A stretch of 64,000 nucleotides of DNA from Mycolicibacterium celeriflavum (GCF_010731795.1 NZ_AP022591.1:62001-126000); one strand, 5' to 3'; shown: positions 20,248 to 29,939, counted from the stretch's first letter. Numbers and translations: made by a program. Notes: generated from the letters alone by a model not told the origin.

Positions 20248-23117
20248 ATGGTTGTGGCACAGCAAGTGCCACAAACCATGGCCGCCGGATCCGGTGCGCC
20301 GCAGTCACCCTGGGCAGGCGCGACGTTGTTGACGATCTCCAAGCTCAAGCGGTGGTCGATCAACTACTACATCGACACCGCCCAGACTACAGAAAAGGCC
20401 ACCCGCGACCTCGTGCAGGCAGGTGGCGGGTTGGGGGAGTACTACTCCGAACACGAAACCCGCACCCCGACATGGCTCTTGGCCGGCGACACGCGCAGTG
20501 TCGCGACACTGGTCGGCCTGAGCGATGTTCGGCGCGCCGGGGGAGAAGCCGACCCGAAGGTGGTGGCCCGCTGGCTTGACGACGGTGTGGCACCCAATGG
20601 GGCGCAGGCCCGGACGTTCGGGCAGCGCGGGGTGCACGGGTTTGATTTGATGTTCGCCGCCCCCAAGAGCGTCTCGCTGGTGCGGGCCTTACGTGCCGAT
20701 GATGTTGACGGCAAAGCGATCACCGACGCCCACACCACCGCACTATCAGAGGCGATGGAATACCTGGCAGCCCATGCCGGCTACACCCGGGTGCATAACC
20801 CGAACACCGGGGAGAAGGATCTAGTGCGCCTGCCCGGGTTGGCGGCGATCGCCTACCAGCACGAAACCTCCCGCTGCGGGGATCCGCACCTGCACACCCA
20901 TGTCATCGTGCCCAACCGCCAAGCGCGTGCCGACGGCGCCATGGTGTCCATCGACGGCACGTCGCTGTATCACGAAGCCAAAGCCGCCGGTGGCCTCTAT
21001 CAGGCCACCCTGCGCCGCGAACTACACCGATCGCTCGGCATGGAGTGGGCGCCGGTGGATCCGTCGACCGGGATGGCCGAGATCGCCGGCGTGGGTAGAG
21101 ACTCCATCACCGCGTGGTCGCGGCGCTCCACCCAACTCCGCGAGTGGGCCGCCCACCATCTGAACGTGATCGACATGCCGTTGACGGCCGCGCAGCTCGC
21201 CGCCGCGCAAAAAGCGTCGCGCCCGGCCAAACCCGAAGAGCTCGCCTGGGCGCAGCTGGTTGCGCAGTGGCGCGGCGATGAGCGCGGCCTTCAGCTGGAC
21301 CGCGCATTCTTCGACCGCGCCCGCGCGGCGCGGCGCGCAGCAGCGCGCACTCCCTTCGACCGGGCGCGCATCCTGGCCGCGGCCGAACGGATTGACAAGG
21401 CGGCGTTCACCCGTGCCGATTTGGTCGAGATCGTCGGTGCGCAGGTCCCCGTCGACAGTGAGCGCACGCCCGTGAGCTGGTCGAAGCCGCCGTCGACCAG
21501 ATCAGTGTGCGCCTGAGCGCGCCGCGGGCCGCGCATCAGCGCGAAGGCCATGAGCGCTTCACCCTCGACGCCATCCTGCACGACGAAGCCGCGGTGCTTT
21601 CGCTTGTGGATGCGCGCGATGTGCGCGCCCAGCTGTGGGCCACCGCGGAGCACACCGCGCACTTGTCGGCCGATCAGGCGCGCGCCGTGGAGACCATTGC
21701 GCGCTCACCGTGGCTCGTCCAACCCTTAACCGCGCCGGCGGGCGCGGGCAGGACCACCTCGATGCGCGCGCTGCGCGCCGCCCGGCAGCGCTGCTACGGG
21801 CGCACCCTGGTGCTGGCCCCGACCGGTAAAGCCGTCGACGTCGCACTGCGTGAAGGTGCCGGCGATGACGGCTACACCATCGCCAAAGCCCTACAACTCC
21901 TGCACGCGAACACGTTTAAGCTGAAACCGAGCACACTCGTCGTCGTCGATGAGGCCGCGATGGTCGGCACCACCGATCTACGCGAACTGCTCACTACCAC
22001 CACCGCGGCGGGGGTCAAGACAGTCCTGCTTGGTGACCAACATCAGCTGGCCCCGGTCAAGGCCCGCGGCGGCATGTTCGCCCAACTCTGTGCCGATCTG
22101 CCTTGGACCCAGCACCTCTCGGAAGTCTGGCGGATGCGCAATGCCGAGGAACGCAGCGCCTCAGTCGCTCTGCGCAACGGGGGGCCGGCCTCGGTACGCA
22201 GAGCGATCGCCTGGTACCGAACGCATGAACGGCTGCACTGCGGTGGCCAGATCACCATGGCCGCCGACGCGCTGGCCGCCTATCAAGCTGACACCGCCGC
22301 CGGCAAGGACACGCTGTTGTTGTGTGACACCACCGAAATGGCCGACGCCCTCAATCAACGTTTGCACCACGACACCATCAGCAAGGACGCGCAAACCATC
22401 ACTGGGGCCCGTGGACACCGGATCGGCGTCGGAGATCTCATCCTCACTCGGCAGAACGACGGGTCGATTCCGCTGCGCAACATCGACGAGCCGGAGAACG
22501 AGAACACCCCGGTGCGCAATGGAAACCGTTGGTGCGTCACCCAGATCAATCCCGACAACAACCGTCTGGCCGCCCGTCGCCTCGAGGACAACACCCTGGC
22601 GGTATTTGACGGCGACTATATCCGCGAGCACATCACGCACGGCTACGCGGTCACCGTCCATTCCGCGCAAGGCGTCACCGCCGATACCACCCATGCCGTG
22701 CTGGGCGAGAAAACCACCCGCGCATTGGCGTACGTCGCGATGACTCGCGGCCGCCACAGCAGCACGGCATATTTGTACCAGCGCGCCGCCGAGCACGAAT
22801 ATGTGTTGCGGCCCGGCGATGCAGCCCATATCCCGCATCGCGGAACCAGACAGCACGCGGCGCGGCTGCTACGGGCGATCGTCGCCCACGACGAGCAGCC
22901 AATGACCGCGCTCGGCGTCGCGACCGCGAACGCACACGAAACGTTGCCCGCGAGCATCCACAGCATGATCGACCAAAAGGCAACCGCATTGCGCCGCCGC
23001 CACAGCGAATACCAGCGATGGCGGCCCGAATCTGCCGAAGTCGATTCCGCGGCGCGGGAGGCGCGCAGTCGCATCCTCGGCACCGACCTATCCGCCGACT
23101 ACGGGCTAGAGATGTAG
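20248..23117 (+). pseudogene. MobF-type relaxase/helicase (TraA/TrwC-like), frameshifted
   Basis: The N-terminal part (20248-21516) is a TrwC-type relaxase: LTISKLKRWSINYYIDTA, GFDLMFAAPKSVSL and the metal-binding PHLHTHVIVPN (His 214, 216, 218). The C-terminal part (frame continuing to 23117) is a RecD/TraI-like helicase: VVVDEAAMVGTTDL, LLGDQHQLAPV and VHSAQGVTADTTH. They lie in different frames; one extra C in the run at 21469-21471 would restore a continuous CGC-ACG-CCC-CGT-GAG-CTG reading, so a single-base deletion is likely. The helicase Walker A reads PAGAGRTTS with Arg (AGG at 21750) where Lys is expected. The enzyme would nick oriT and pilot the strand in conjugation; here it is probably dead. 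Confidence 0.88.
20252..20274. promoter_or_regulatory. Perfect 9-bp hairpin at the relaxase start
   Basis: TTGTGGCAC-agcaa-GTGCCACAA. It lies inside the first codons if translation starts at ATG 20248 (AAGGG upstream), or just upstream if ATG 20278 is used. It may be the relaxase-binding inverted repeat of oriT. Confidence 0.4.
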
Positions 23118-23477
23118 AAGGTTCATAGGCCGACCGCGATCCATCGAGTGCCTTGCTGTGTCGCTCGTTGAGGGAGACGGTCGGGATGAAGAAGAAGAGG
23201 ATGGCCGCGAAACGCACGCTGTGCTGGCCACACACACCTAAACGTTGTCGCTCATAGTACGGCGCTGTCGACCGCCGTGCGGCACCTGGGCGGGTGGCGA
23301 GGTGGTCTACGTATACCTGAATGCTGGTCAAGGTCAGCTTTGCGGTTGCGGTCCGTCCATCGTCACTGGCACCGGCGCGACCGGCAACACCTGTTGCCCA
23401 CCCTTTCGGGTTCAACCGTTGCCACGCCTGAACCCGAAACCGATCCACGGATCGCCGGCGCCCTTTAGCCTTTTCAT
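23118..23477. other. Intergenic region with long inverted repeat
   Basis: No supported gene. TTTCGGGTTCA (23404-23414) and TGAACCCGAAA (23429-23439) form a perfect 11-bp inverted repeat with a 14-nt loop, 38 bp before the next gene. It may be a terminator for the relaxase or a regulatory structure for the NTase-methyltransferase gene. Confidence 0.5.
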
Positions 23478-25403
23478 GTGGCCTTTGTACCCGTCGTAGC
23501 TGCAAGAGCTGAGCTGAAGCGGATCAACGAACATCTGACTTCACCCCACCTTCTTATCGGGGGGCTAGCGGTCCAGCAATATCATCCGACGCGGACTTCA
23601 GCCGACATTGACTTAGTGTGCTCAGCTGAAACTGCATCTCAGCTAGTCGAGCATCTCTACAGTTCTCTCCAATGGAATTACCGAGACTTAAACAATGACC
23701 CGGAACGACCTTCTTATGTCATCGAGGAGCGGGGCGGCAGTAGGATAGTCTATCTCGGACCGAAGATAACCGAGCGGGATCCGTACCCGTACGTAGACTA
23801 CAAACAGATGCTGTTGGACGCTACGCCATACAAATCTACAAATGACGTGGAGCTCGAAAACATAATGGTTCCGTCACTGGAGGCGTTAGCTCTGTTAAAG
23901 TTACTGTCTTTGGTAAGTCGGCTTGAAACAAAACCTGAAAAAGGTCATCAGGACCGTACCGATTTTATCAATTTGACCAATAAAGAGAATTTCAAGATAA
24001 ATCCATTTCTGGATTTGATAGTTGGTCAAGATGCCATGGAACACCTAACTACGAAGATCACCGAGTTAAGGCAGAAGGCTGCTGAACCTCTATTCGAAGG
24101 TTCTTCTCTTCACACGCTGTCCCGCCTGCTATTCCCGGCTCCACTTCCCTCTATCATTTCGTCGCAGAGCCGATCGGTTGTTGAGTATTCTGTTGATAAC
24201 GCACTTGATTTCTACTCTAGAATCGCTGGCCACTACGACGAGAGGAACAGCCGTTATGTGCATCTTGCGCACAATTTCATTATTAGTGAACTACACAGGC
24301 TACTCGACTCGGGAGTCGTGACGGGGGTTCTTGACCTAGGTTGCGGTACAGGGAAAATGATAGCAGCACATTTTGCCCATCATGGCGTCAGATGGGTCGC
24401 GGTAGATGGATCCAGCGAAATGCTGCAACTTTTCGATTCCAATACGAGAATTGGCGCGAAGTCGCCTGCCGACTGGGTCCTGGTTAAAGATGACCTATTG
24501 ACGACGGAGTTTGCGCAGTTGCCGAACTTGGACGAGGACAGGTCACTCGTGGCCCTGCTTTCCTTCGTGCTAACGAGTCTGCCTGACGACAACGTCCTCA
24601 CCAGGCTTTTAGCTGCTGTTCCTGAAGTGAGTGCGATAGTGATCGCTGATATACACCCGCTCTACACAGCCACACATCCCAGGTACAGTTTTTCGCTTTC
24701 GGAGGAGGGCGACTTCGACCTGATGCCGCGGGCCGTATTCCCCGATATTCTGGCAGATGCTCTAAAGGAAGCTGGTTTTGAGCGGCAATCGGAGCACCTG
24801 GTGAGAAAGCCCGAGAAAGAAAACCCTTACGCATTTGTGCACACCTTTGTTTCGAATAGTAGGGGCGCCTCGCACACAGGCGATCTAACCGTGGAAACGG
24901 AAATACCACCCCCGCTAGAGAATGATTTGTCAGACCATATTCTTCGGGCTGAGGGTCGGAAATACGAGGCATTGCGCCGGGAATTTCCAGCTCCAGGGGA
25001 CGAGCGTACGAGGCAAATGTACTCTATTGTGAATAGGGTGCGAGTTATCGCCGCCGCTGCCGCGGCTTCAGCGGCAGCTTACGCGGAGACATTTCTTCGA
25101 TCAAATGGACAAGGTGACCGCATCGTTGGAATGGCGCTCGTGCAGGGTGCACTGCTTACGGACCAATTTGCAGACATAGTCGGTATATATCGATCTTCTC
25201 AGAGCGCGTTCGAAGAGATACAAGCTCTGCAGACGCTACAGGCAATCGCAGATCGACTTCAATTGGACCAGCGTCTGGAGGCAGTCAAAGCTATCGAAAT
25301 CAAACAGGCGGACCAATCCGGACGCTACGCCGGCGGACTTGGACCTATCCCGCTTCTGACTGACCAAATTCTGGAGGCAATGCGACCGCCACCGGGCAGC
25401 TGA
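23478..25403 (+). CDS. Nucleotidyltransferase-methyltransferase fusion protein, unknown function
   Basis: A 641-residue protein starting at GTG 23478 with no clear ribosome site, so possibly leaderless. Residues 1-230 resemble AbiEii/MNT-type nucleotidyltransferases: LLIGGLAVQQYHPTRTSADID, with GG at 28-29 and DxD at 43/45, then a helical domain (PSLEALALLKLLSLVSRL). Residues 245-440 are a class I SAM-dependent methyltransferase: FYSRIAGHYDER, then VLDLGCGTGK at 284-293 and VAVDGSSEML. Residues 500-641 are helical and unrecognised (VRVIAAAAAASAAAYAE). Base composition and codon use are clearly more AT-rich than all neighbours, pointing to recent transfer. I do not know a named system with this domain order; a toxin/defence role is inference from the NTase fold and the island setting. 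Confidence 0.75.
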   Translation: MAFVPVVAARAELKRINEHLTSPHLLIGGLAVQQYHPTRTSADIDLVCSAETASQLVEHLYSSLQWNYRDLNNDPERPSYVIEERGGSRIVYLGPKITERDPYPYVDYKQMLLDATPYKSTNDVELENIMVPSLEALALLKLLSLVSRLETKPEKGHQDRTDFINLTNKENFKINPFLDLIVGQDAMEHLTTKITELRQKAAEPLFEGSSLHTLSRLLFPAPLPSIISSQSRSVVEYSVDNALDFYSRIAGHYDERNSRYVHLAHNFIISELHRLLDSGVVTGVLDLGCGTGKMIAAHFAHHGVRWVAVDGSSEMLQLFDSNTRIGAKSPADWVLVKDDLLTTEFAQLPNLDEDRSLVALLSFVLTSLPDDNVLTRLLAAVPEVSAIVIADIHPLYTATHPRYSFSLSEEGDFDLMPRAVFPDILADALKEAGFERQSEHLVRKPEKENPYAFVHTFVSNSRGASHTGDLTVETEIPPPLENDLSDHILRAEGRKYEALRREFPAPGDERTRQMYSIVNRVRVIAAAAAASAAAYAETFLRSNGQGDRIVGMALVQGALLTDQFADIVGIYRSSQSAFEEIQALQTLQAIADRLQLDQRLEAVKAIEIKQADQSGRYAGGLGPIPLLTDQILEAMRPPPGS

Positions 25404-25912
25404 GTCCCGTTACATGGCGCAAGGGGTGTCATGGAGCCTAGAACTGTGGGTAGACGTCCTGAAATATAGCTGTCGCCTGGCTATGCAAAGCGCAGAGCAA
25501 CTCATCGTCCAAAGTGCCTCAACGAATTTCAGACTAGTTCGGTGAGCTGCATTTGCGGCAAGTGCTGACCGGTGCCGTCTATGTCGCCTGCAGCTGAAGC
25601 GAATCGCCATATTGATGGACTCTTTGAAAAAGTGCGTACTTCGTCCGCTGGGCCGCGAGCAGCCCGTGCGGTCATGACATTCCAACACATTGTTGCAGGT
25701 AGCCGCGGTCTGTCACGCGAGACAGCCCGGGCATTAGGTTCACAGCGGCGACAACCCTGTGAACGGGGATGATTCCAGCCTCAATAGGTGTTAGTCTGTC
25801 TACGAGCAAGGAACCGGCCCTCGGGTTTATCCTGACAGCTGGTCTGGCCCCTGGTGACAGCTACGGCACCCAGGGGTTGCTCTGTATCTGGGGCAGCAGG
25901 TCCTGCCGCTCG
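25404..25912. other. Convergent intergenic region
   Basis: About 500 bases between two convergent genes with no gene I can support; a 66-codon frame at 25572-25772 lacks any coding character. Inverted repeats occur at 25738-25764 (GTTCACAG/CTGTGAAC) and 25848-25876. Confidence 0.5.
25848..25876. terminator. Candidate terminator hairpin
   Basis: CCCCTGG/CCAGGGG, a 7-bp perfect stem with a 15-nt loop, 37 bp beyond the stop of the leftward DUF3800-like gene. Confidence 0.4.
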
Positions 25913-26584
25913 TCAAGGCACCGGGTCGACGAAGTGCACTGTTGGACGGATCAGCGAGAACAGCGAGTCATCGTGATGCGTCACCGTGCGCCGGTAGGCC
26001 GAGGACACGAGGTCCGGTAACCAAAGAAGGTGTTCAAACTTCGGCGACGACAACACCGCCTGCATGGACCGGTGTATCAGACCCTCGCCGCGCATCGCCG
26101 CTATGTTCTTCCGGTCCAAGTTGCTCAGGTTCCGCGGGTTGCGTTCTTCAAGCACCAGCAAATCGATCCGGCCGCGTAGAGGGGCAGCCCCGGCAGACAG
26201 CGCCGCCAATAGGCCTCGCATGCATTCGCGTCGCGCCGCCTCCAGATCCAGGTCGTCATCTGCGACGTGGGTGTGATGAGAGATCACGCAGATCTCCTCG
26301 CCCTTGCCAAGGAACTCCAGCATCGCCGAAGCCTTCTTGCGGCCATCCTCGGTCAGCAGCTCGTCCGTCGTGTGCCAGAAGGTGCCCCCGGCCACCCCGC
26401 GCAGCTCATCTCGTAACACATCCATCTCGGTGCGCTCCACCAGCACGGCGGTGAACACATAGAACCGGCCGAGACCGTGTTCGCCGTGCTCAAACGTCTC
26501 GTCGAGATACGCCACCGCTCCTGTCGTGTTGGTGTAGGCCTTCTCCAGCACCGGGTTGGATGGCCGCCGAGAAGACCTCGTCAT
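25913..26584 (-). CDS. DUF3800-like protein
   Basis: The product is 223 residues, starting at ATG 26584. AYLDETFEHGEHGLGRFYVF near the N-terminus and LWLPDLVSSAYRR near the C-terminus match the layout of DUF3800 proteins (acidic D-E motif in the first strand, late Asp in a LQLADL-like motif), which have an RNase H-like fold by family knowledge. The match is by pattern only. The start codon overlaps the stop of the upstream HTH gene (TGATG), so the two form a coupled pair. DUF3800 genes are frequent in mobile islands; function unknown. Confidence 0.6.
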   Translation of the reverse strand: MTRSSRRPSNPVLEKAYTNTTGAVAYLDETFEHGEHGLGRFYVFTAVLVERTEMDVLRDELRGVAGGTFWHTTDELLTEDGRKKASAMLEFLGKGEEICVISHHTHVADDDLDLEAARRECMRGLLAALSAGAAPLRGRIDLLVLEERNPRNLSNLDRKNIAAMRGEGLIHRSMQAVLSSPKFEHLLWLPDLVSSAYRRTVTHHDDSLFSLIRPTVHFVDPVP

Positions 26585-28071
26585 CACCCCGCCGCCTGGG
26601 CCGCCGTCGCGGCCAGCTCGACATATGCCTTGTTGCCCAGCCTGGTGACCTTGCGGCCTAGTTTTTGGCCTGCGGCGGGCGCCAGGCCACACGAGACCGC
26701 GGCATCAGCCCACGTGCGTTCCTCCTGGCCCTTCATCCGGAAAATCATGCGCTCACGGTCGTCGAGCTTGCCGATGATCCACAGAAGCCGCGGATCGCTG
26801 ATGTCATCCATGGTTGCCCCGGGAGAAGGGGCGGCCACAGTCTCTACCAGCGGCGCAGTCGCGCCCGGTTCACCGCGCACACTCACCGGCCGGTCCAACG
26901 CGTCCACCCGTTGGCCGCCGATCTGCGTATCACCGATGAGTCTGAAATTCCGGTGCTCATCAACAGTCAACTTCCTAATCAGTGGACACACTTTGTCGTC
27001 GGCCTCCAGTCCGGCCGGCAGCCACACCGCTTCCTCCAGCAGCACCGCAGAGGCCGCATCGACCAGCGTGTGCGGCGTGCTCTTGAACCCCAGCCACTCA
27101 CGCATGAACCGCACGATCGCCTCGATATCCCCGCGCAGCACAGCACGCTGGGCGCGCAGCGTGGCCATGAGCGCGCGCCAGCCCCAAGTCACCCCCCGGT
27201 CAGCCAGCGTCGAAAATGACTGCAGCATCTTGGCGATGGATTCACCCGGCGCCCGCGAAACGCCATCCATCCATGACCGGTGCCCCGCCGCACCAATCCA
27301 CGACGAGACCCCGGCCAGGTGGTCAGTCGAAAACAGTCGCGCCGCGCTCAGTTCTGGACCGGCCAGCATCTTCGCGGCGAACCCCGACGTCACGTCCGAT
27401 AAGCCCGTTAGCACCGAGTCGGACCGCGGCGCGAACGAACTCGTCAGATCCGATACCCGCGACTGCAGCCCCTCCCACGTCGTGCCGACGCCGCTCCTGC
27501 CGAACACTCCGTGCGTCCGTGATCCCGGACCGATGCCCAAGGCGTCCCTGGTCCGGGCCGCAGCCTCGGCTGCCATCTGCGCCAGACTGGGCCCAACGTT
27601 GAGCTTCTCCCAGATCGGGACCGCGGGCATCAGATGCTTGAGCTTCGGGCCGGACAGCAGCTCTTGCCACGTCTCACTGGTGCGGGCCGTCGCCTCGGCC
27701 ACGATCTCTGTGAGCTTCGGCCCAGCGTCGAGCTCTCGCCAGGCGGGGATCGTTGGCGTCAGATCAGTCAGCCTCGGACCGGACTGCAGCTGGTGCCAGA
27801 CCGGCAACGCGGGCGCCAGATCGATCGGTTTTGGCCCAACTGTAAGCGCGTCGAAGGCCGACCGCGTCGAAGGCGAAGCCGCCAGATAGTGGTCAATCCT
27901 AAGGTGCTCAGCGATCCCACTCCCGGCGTCATTAGTCACCCACGCCCGACCCGCCGTCAGCCGATCGGCTGCCGAACCTACAGCTGGCAGCCGTCGCCGC
28001 GGAACCGAGTCCTCCGGATCGCTCGCCGACTCGCCGTCGGGCTCCTCGTCGGCAGTGTGCTCCATTTCCAC
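26584..28071 (-). CDS. Sigma-region-4-like HTH protein with N-terminal repeats
   Basis: A 495-residue protein. GTG 28071 is chosen because AGGAGG (28078-28083) lies 6 nt upstream; an ATG at 28086 overlaps that site. Residues about 60-170 hold degenerate repeats beginning GPK/R-x-x-(D/T)L and ending in a Trp-x-x-Leu (GPKPIDLAPALPVWHQL, GPRLTDLTPTIPAWREL, GPKLKHLMPAVPIWEKL). The C-terminal 70 residues (LLWIIGKLDDRERMIFRMKG then TWADAAVSCGLAPAAGQKLG) look like sigma-70 region 4 or a LuxR-type HTH. It is translationally coupled to the DUF3800-like gene. A DNA-binding role is likely; the repeat domain I do not recognise. Confidence 0.65.
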   Translation of the reverse strand: MEMEHTADEEPDGESASDPEDSVPRRRLPAVGSAADRLTAGRAWVTNDAGSGIAEHLRIDHYLAASPSTRSAFDALTVGPKPIDLAPALPVWHQLQSGPRLTDLTPTIPAWRELDAGPKLTEIVAEATARTSETWQELLSGPKLKHLMPAVPIWEKLNVGPSLAQMAAEAAARTRDALGIGPGSRTHGVFGRSGVGTTWEGLQSRVSDLTSSFAPRSDSVLTGLSDVTSGFAAKMLAGPELSAARLFSTDHLAGVSSWIGAAGHRSWMDGVSRAPGESIAKMLQSFSTLADRGVTWGWRALMATLRAQRAVLRGDIEAIVRFMREWLGFKSTPHTLVDAASAVLLEEAVWLPAGLEADDKVCPLIRKLTVDEHRNFRLIGDTQIGGQRVDALDRPVSVRGEPGATAPLVETVAAPSPGATMDDISDPRLLWIIGKLDDRERMIFRMKGQEERTWADAAVSCGLAPAAGQKLGRKVTRLGNKAYVELAATAAQAAG

Positions 28072-28415
28072 GAGACGCCTCCTCATCGCATCGGCCCCTC
28101 CATACGGGGCCTCTACACCCAGGCCGCCTCAAACGGAGAAAACGACAACACTGTGACGGACATCACAGTCACCGGACTGCCGCCGCGGCGCAATCCGCAA
28201 CACCATCCAGACGCCGCACGACCGTCACCCGCATTCTCGCAACAGGCACGACAACTTCCCGTCCCCGACACACTCGCCACGCCGGGCGAGCGTCAAGCCG
28301 CCAGAGCCGCAACGACCCTGTCCAACCGACGATGAGTAACCGCGGAAATCGCGGCGGCACGTCGGCGGGTAGCAACGCCAAGGCCATCTCGGTGCGGAGG
28401 GGCATACTCGCCGTC
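28072..28415. other. Divergent promoter region
   Basis: This lies between the leftward HTH gene and the rightward DUF6602 gene. It should hold both promoters, but no -10/-35 pair stands out. If the DUF6602 protein starts at ATG 28332 rather than 28416, the right part is coding. Confidence 0.4.
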
Positions 28416-29342
28416 ATGGCCGATGACCAGACCCAAGAGCACGGCTACAGCATTGATCTGCGGTTCCACAAGATCCTCGCGACCGTCGAGCAGGAGCTTC
28501 AGACGGCGTTGGCCAAGGCGCGCTTGGAGTCGGAGCATGGCACCACGATCGGGGATGGGGCCGAGGATGCCGTGCGCAACATGTTGCGCAGCTATTTGCC
28601 ATCGGGATACGGAGTGGGCAAGGGCATCGTGTACGACGCGTTTGGCGACGGCTCACGTCAGTCCGACGTGGTGATCACTAACTCTGATCACCCGCTGTCA
28701 TTCCCTGACGGGAAGTCCGGAACCTACGTCGTGGACGGTGTTGCTGCCGCCGGAGAGGTCAAGTCCTGCCTGGACATACCCAAACGCGACGACGCCATCA
28801 CGAAGGGCACAGCCTTCAAACAGGTACGGATGACAGTCAATGAGTCCGATCGAGTGGTGACCGCCACAGAACAGGCGTACATGAAGCAGATCGGCATGGT
28901 GCCGCCGTACTTTGTTGTCGCCTTCGACAACAAGGTCGCTCCCGACACGATGGGCGAACGGCTCGAAAAGGCTGGGCTGATCGAACCCCCGGCGGGCAAG
29001 TCGATGGGCGAGCAGGACTGGGCGAACACCCCTCAACCTCCGCTCGACGTCATCTGCATCCTGGGGAAAGGCGTGTGGCTCTACGTGCGACCCAATAACC
29101 CGCTGGGAATCCGGGTCGGCTTTGAGAAACCAGACGGGTCGAAAACCGTCCGAGAAGACCTGTCGGGCTGGGCCTTTGTCAAAACGGATGCACCCCTGGT
29201 GTTGACGCTGGCCTGGCTGAACGCGGCGATGCCGCGGGTGTTCCGAGGGCAATCAGTGTTCTCGCCCTACCTCATCCCACCGACGAGGCACGCCAAGTAC
29301 ATGAAATCCCGAAACGAAGCGTCTACGACGCCCGAGAAGTAG
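28416..29342 (+). CDS. DUF6602 family protein, predicted PD-(D/E)XK-like nuclease
   Basis: The product is 308 residues from ATG 28416 (MADDQTQEHGYSIDL); an earlier in-frame ATG at 28332 would add 28 low-complexity residues. The core reads GTTIGDGAEDAVRNMLRSYL, SGYGVGKGIVYDAFGDGSRQ, SDVVI and GEVKS. That Glu, Asp, Glu-x-Lys spacing is what PD-(D/E)XK nucleases show, and I recognise the stretch as DUF6602. The substrate is unknown. The stop is 11 bp before the next gene, which encodes a small membrane protein; the two probably form an operon. A defence role is inference from the fold and island location. Confidence 0.7.
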   Translation: MADDQTQEHGYSIDLRFHKILATVEQELQTALAKARLESEHGTTIGDGAEDAVRNMLRSYLPSGYGVGKGIVYDAFGDGSRQSDVVITNSDHPLSFPDGKSGTYVVDGVAAAGEVKSCLDIPKRDDAITKGTAFKQVRMTVNESDRVVTATEQAYMKQIGMVPPYFVVAFDNKVAPDTMGERLEKAGLIEPPAGKSMGEQDWANTPQPPLDVICILGKGVWLYVRPNNPLGIRVGFEKPDGSKTVREDLSGWAFVKTDAPLVLTLAWLNAAMPRVFRGQSVFSPYLIPPTRHAKYMKSRNEASTTPEK

Positions 29343-29353
29343 GCTCCCAGCCC

Positions 29354-29920
29354 GTGAACGCCGCAACGTGGAGCGCGACATTCGCCGGAGTCAGTGCAGG
29401 TGTTGCGGTTGTCTCGGCCATCGCGTCCTTCGTGGCGGCGCGGCGGTCCCGGGCGGCCAAGAAGGTGGCCGAGGAGAAGCGGGACGAGGCTGTCGAGGCG
29501 GCGAAGACCGCCGCGTCGGGCATTGGGCGCATCGCGACGGTGCAGGAGTCGCGTCAGAGCGCTGCCGAGTCGGCTCAGGCGTCCAGCGTCACGATCGCGC
29601 TGTCTGAGGTGCAGCGCGGCTTCAGCGGCTGGAAGGTCCACAACGACAGCGGCCAGCCCATCGCGAACGTCGTGGTTAGCGGCGTGGGGGGTGAGCAGAT
29701 TGTCGTTTACCTGGGCTCGGGACCAGAGCAGCGGCCCGAGTATGTCGAGCCCACGGTCGGCGCAAATCAGCAATCTCGATTGATGTTCCGGCCTACCGGC
29801 ACCGATGCCGTCCACGCGGACGCATCTGACCTTGCGCGGATGGCGCTGCAGTTCACCGACGCGCGCCAGCAGAGGTGGGAGAAGATCGGCACCGCCCCCG
29901 TCCGGCCGGTTGGTCCTTGA
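29354..29920 (+). CDS. Single-pass membrane protein, unknown
   Basis: The product is 188 residues from GTG 29354. One N-terminal transmembrane helix (FAGVSAGVAVVSAIASFVAA) is followed by a basic, Ala/Glu-rich coiled stretch (KKVAEEKRDEAVEAAKTAA) and a C-terminal beta-rich domain (GWKVHNDSGQPIANVVVSGV, FTDARQQRWEKIG). No catalytic motif is seen. The close spacing after the DUF6602 gene suggests it is the partner of that protein, perhaps an anchor or membrane effector. Confidence 0.7.
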   Translation: MNAATWSATFAGVSAGVAVVSAIASFVAARRSRAAKKVAEEKRDEAVEAAKTAASGIGRIATVQESRQSAAESAQASSVTIALSEVQRGFSGWKVHNDSGQPIANVVVSGVGGEQIVVYLGSGPEQRPEYVEPTVGANQQSRLMFRPTGTDAVHADASDLARMALQFTDARQQRWEKIGTAPVRPVGP

Positions 29921-29939
29921 TCGGTGATCGCCGTCGTCG

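Noticed and set aside
25572..25772. 66-codon frame between the NTase fusion and the DUF3800-like gene
   Set aside because: No ribosome site, no homology I can see, and it faces the hairpins of a convergent intergenic region.
26477..27889. 470-codon plus-strand frame opposite the sigma-like HTH gene
   Set aside because: Ser/Pro/Arg-rich low-complexity product; the minus strand gives a protein with a recognisable HTH and a coupled downstream gene.
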